DNA from: Nocardioides sp. WS12
GTDB taxonomy: Bacteria; Actinomycetota; Actinomycetes; Propionibacteriales; Nocardioidaceae
Length of the DNA stretch: 64,000 nucleotides
Reading direction: 5' to 3'
NCBI RefSeq assembly: GCF_014108865.1
Contig: NZ_CP053928.1
Location: 5,022,001-5,086,000, forward strand
Part shown: positions 61,860-64,000 of the stretch, piece by piece
How positions within the stretch are numbered: position 1 is the stretch's first letter
Layout: every line of letters begins with the position of its first letter
Translations under genes and position numbers: made by a program
The notes under the pieces: generated by a model
Database searches by the model: none
Seen by the model: only the letters and a program-made list of their open reading frames with translations
Told to the model about the DNA's origin: nothing

Positions 61860-62478
61860 TCAGCACTCCAGCCGCCCGAAGGACGGCCGCGCCGTGAGGC
61901 TCGAGAGACGGAGCCCGCCGTCGAGCACGATGCCGTGGGCCGACATGGTCGTGTTGCCCAGGCGGATCGCTTCGGGCGAGGCCTCCGTGAGCACCGTGAA
62001 CGCGCCGGGCGATCCGCCGGCGCCCCGGGCGGCGCCGATGGTCGTCCGCGGCGTGCCCAGGTTCTGGACGGTCCCGTCAGTGATGGCCAGGGCGGCCTCG
62101 GGCAGGTGGACGGGGCGCGACGTGGTCAGTCGAAGGCTCAACCGTCGACCGATGATCGGTACGTCGACGGTCGGAATCAGGCAGAGGTCAGCGAACCGTC
62201 CCTCGCCCAGGCGGACCAGCGCCGCACCCTGGTCCTCCCCCGCGACGTCGCGACCGACCACCCCGCCGACGGAGTCGACCCCCAGCACCATCTCGTCGGC
62301 GGTGCCGCCACTGGTCGCCATCACGATCGGGTGGACCGAGGTGATGACGACCTGGATGTACCCGAGGATCGCGAGCGCCGATGGCGACGCTCGCCACCGT
62401 GGCTGGAGCAGTCAGCCGCAAGAACTTGAGGGGATCGACCCGACCCATACCCGGCGGTGGCACGTCAGCGGCACCCAT
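61860..62478 (-). pseudogene. Frameshifted DUF6230-like membrane/exported protein gene
   Basis: The ATG at 62478 overlaps the upstream stop as TGATG and opens MGAADVPPPGMGRVDPLKFL, then LRLTAPATVASVAIG. The protein sense then continues only in another frame: LAILGYIQVVITSVHPIVMA, leading without interruption to the stop at 61860. The join near 62371-62381 restores one continuous membrane helix if a single base in GGCGCTCGCG is removed, so a one-base insertion is likely. Length 619 bases fits 205 residues plus one extra base. The rest (DLCLIPTVDVPIIGRRLSLRL, TDGTVQNLGTPRTTIG) resembles DUF6230 exported proteins. Confidence 0.65.
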
Positions 62479-63239
62479 CAGTACTTGATCGGAAGGTTCT
62501 TGCAGCCCTGGGCCGCTGCACCGCCAGGGACGACCTCGATCTTCAACTTCTTGAGGTTGACCGGGCCTTCGATGACGGCGTCGTAGAGGTCGCCCTTGAC
62601 GTTGTAGAGGTCGCCGACATCGGAGTCGACGCTGAAGAGTCGGCCGTTGATCCCGGTGTAGCTCTCGGGTCCGTCCAGCGGGTTCACCACATCGACGCCG
62701 CCGGACTGCCACGTCGTGACGCTCTGCACGGCGACTCCGAGTTCCACGTTTCCGCGCAGGAGGACACCGTTGCCATTGGTGTTCGGCAGGTTGGTCGACG
62801 TGACTGCCGTGGCATCGAGCTGGACGTTCTTGCCCGACACGTCGGTGACGTTGATGTCGTTCCCGCCGGCGGTGATCCTGATCGTGTAGTCGACACCGAG
62901 AAAGCTTTCGGTCTGGGACACGCAGAAGCCGTCCAGGGTGCCGTTCGCGAAACCCATCCGGAGGACGTACTTGGTGCTGTCCCCGCTCCCGGATCGCAGC
63001 GTGATCGGCACGACCCCGAGGCCGACGTTGGTGGTGCTCAATTTGGCGCTGCTGAACTGCGACTTCTCGCCCTGGACCACCAGCCCCGCACCCAGCCCCA
63101 TCACCGTGCCGGTCCAGAGCTGGGAGACCATCCAGCCGAGTACGGCGAACGCACCGACGTTCATCACCGCGACCCGGCGCCAGCGCGTACCCATGCGGGC
63201 CACTGCGTCCGTTTCCATGGCGCCTTCCGTTGACGTCAT
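62478..63239 (-). CDS. DUF6230-like exported/membrane-anchored protein
   Basis: 253 residues. A short cytoplasmic head with MGTRWRRVAVM precedes one membrane helix (about 24-45, NVGAFAVLGWMVSQLW). The outside domain is rich in Thr, Asn, Gly and Val with FSSAKLSTTNVGLGVVPITLR, GFANGTLDGFCVSQ and EVVPGGAAAQGCKNLP. The pattern fits DUF6230, a family of actinobacterial exported proteins, at moderate confidence. The ATG at 63239 overlaps the upstream stop as ATGA. A 1-base overlap links it to the frameshifted gene. Confidence 0.65.
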   Translation of the reverse strand: MTSTEGAMETDAVARMGTRWRRVAVMNVGAFAVLGWMVSQLWTGTVMGLGAGLVVQGEKSQFSSAKLSTTNVGLGVVPITLRSGSGDSTKYVLRMGFANGTLDGFCVSQTESFLGVDYTIRITAGGNDINVTDVSGKNVQLDATAVTSTNLPNTNGNGVLLRGNVELGVAVQSVTTWQSGGVDVVNPLDGPESYTGINGRLFSVDSDVGDLYNVKGDLYDAVIEGPVNLKKLKIEVVPGGAAAQGCKNLPIKY

Positions 63240-64000
63240 GGGGTCACCTGGATGACCGTGTTGGGCAGGTTGAGCGTGGTGGGTGATCCGGTGCAGCCGC
63301 TCGACTTGTTGGTGTTCATGTAATAGACCCAGGCGTCGAGCTCGAGCCCCGGAATGTTGTCCTGGGTGGCAATGGAGGCAAGGATCGACCCCCACAGGCT
63401 GTCGTCCCCGGCCAGGTCTCCGACGGTGGTGTTGATCCCGAAGATGTTGACCTTGATGTGGGTGTCTGCCCGCAGCCACAGGTCGGTGAAGACGCAGGAA
63501 TCTCCGACATTCCAGCCAGCGCTGCCCTGGTTGCTCGGGGTGAAGGAGAGCTTGTAGTCCCCCGTTCCACTGGACGTGGGCGCGACCACCGAGGACTGCG
63601 GAACGACCGTCATGTAGGAGTTGCGGTGGATCTCCAGGTTCTTCAGCCGCATGTGAACGAGCATGGCGTTGTCGTTCTTCTCGTACGACGTGGACCAGCC
63701 GTTGTCCTGGTACAGCGTCCGGTCGAACGGGCACGTACCGAAGGCACCCCACCTCGAACTGGTGGCAACGTTGCTCGGCCCTGCCGACTGGCTGCCGTCG
63801 GCGAACTTGAGGATGGTGGGCCGGGCGATCGTGGAGTCGTTGCGCTGGAAGGCGCCGCAACTGGTGTATTGCCGGGTGAACTTCCCATCGGGAAAGGTGA
63901 TCCCATCGGTCGTGAACGCCGTGCTGCTGCCGGTCGCACCACCGGTGTCGCCGTTGCTGTACCCGAGACGCATGTGGATCGGGGCGTTGGGGATGCACGG
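63236..64000 (-). CDS. Exported-type protein of unknown family, 5' end outside the window
   Basis: At least 254 residues; the frame remains open to base 64000 with CIPNAPIHMRLGYSNG before the apparent Met at 63973, so the true start is beyond the window. The sequence is rich in Ser, Thr, Asn and Gly with YTSCGAFQRNDSTIARPTIL, FGTCPFDRTLYQDN and NVGDSCVFTDLWLRADTH. This is typical of an extracellular beta-rich domain with several Cys. Its stop overlaps the next gene as ATGA, so it is in one coupled group with the two DUF6230-like genes. Confidence 0.65.
   Translation of the reverse strand, partial: PCIPNAPIHMRLGYSNGDTGGATGSSTAFTTDGITFPDGKFTRQYTSCGAFQRNDSTIARPTILKFADGSQSAGPSNVATSSRWGAFGTCPFDRTLYQDNGWSTSYEKNDNAMLVHMRLKNLEIHRNSYMTVVPQSSVVAPTSSGTGDYKLSFTPSNQGSAGWNVGDSCVFTDLWLRADTHIKVNIFGINTTVGDLAGDDSLWGSILASIATQDNIPGLELDAWVYYMNTNKSSGCTGSPTTLNLPNTVIQVTP

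Overview
The window is a contiguous piece of a high-GC actinobacterial chromosome. Several traits point to Nocardioides or a close relative in the Propionibacteriales: frequent GTG starts, many ATGA/GTGA gene overlaps, a MhuD-type haem oxygenase, a DUF3151 gene, SigE-type sigma factors, and dispersed repeats of the GTCTCGACAAGCTCGAC type. I could not search databases, so the genus is an inference from gene content. I saw no rRNA, tRNA, CRISPR array, insertion sequence or prophage. The window opens at or just after the start of a small gene and ends inside a minus-strand gene.

Region 1 (1-7.7 kb): a haem-degrading enzyme (mhuD), then a minus-strand Liv-type ABC uptake operon (livF, livG, an acyl-CoA synthetase, livH, livM, substrate-binding lipoprotein). 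The embedded synthetase suggests uptake of a carboxylic acid followed by CoA activation. Region 2 (7.7-18.2 kb): purine genes purB, purD and purA interspersed with small enzymes (two GNATs, a HIT-like protein, a Uma2 protein, an SRPBCC protein), an alpha/beta hydrolase with its divergent TetR regulator, and a membrane Ser/Thr kinase carrying an extracellular calcium-binding repeat domain. Region 3 (18.3-23.1 kb): a ketosteroid isomerase behind a KstR-like site, a cluster of dispersed repeats, a fused acetyl-CoA carboxylase carboxyltransferase, a lipid kinase and a class I lysyl-tRNA synthetase.

Region 4 (23.1-30.2 kb) is one of the two most interesting parts. Four minus-strand genes are chained by 4-base GTGA overlaps: a zinc-ribbon membrane protein, a phosphodiesterase lipoprotein, a 1557-residue protein that looks like a polymorphic or contractile-injection toxin, and a small last gene in the position of an immunity gene. 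Region 5 (30.3-41.3 kb): DUF3151, a drug exporter, ilvA-fba, an ECF sigma factor with a membrane partner, a large LPDTG-anchored DUF11 surface protein, an RNA methyltransferase, a DedA protein and a VOC protein. Region 6 (41.3-48.6 kb) is the second highlight: a tightly coupled five-gene cassette encoding a SWIM zinc-finger protein, a DUF5691 protein, a MoxR-type AAA ATPase, a DUF5682 protein and a VWA protein. This looks like a chaperone or conflict-type system of unknown function.

Region 7 (48.6-64 kb): pyrE and a divergent aminotransferase, an HTH-membrane fusion next to a second kinase (non-RD), clpB under a near-ideal HspR (HAIR) operator, an XRE regulator, an Abi-alpha-like gene, a DUF445 protein, and a cluster of three exported or membrane proteins, two of them DUF6230-like. 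One of these two carries an apparent single-base frameshift. Dominant themes are nucleotide synthesis, lipid or steroid acid metabolism, Ser/Thr signalling, and accessory conflict or surface systems.
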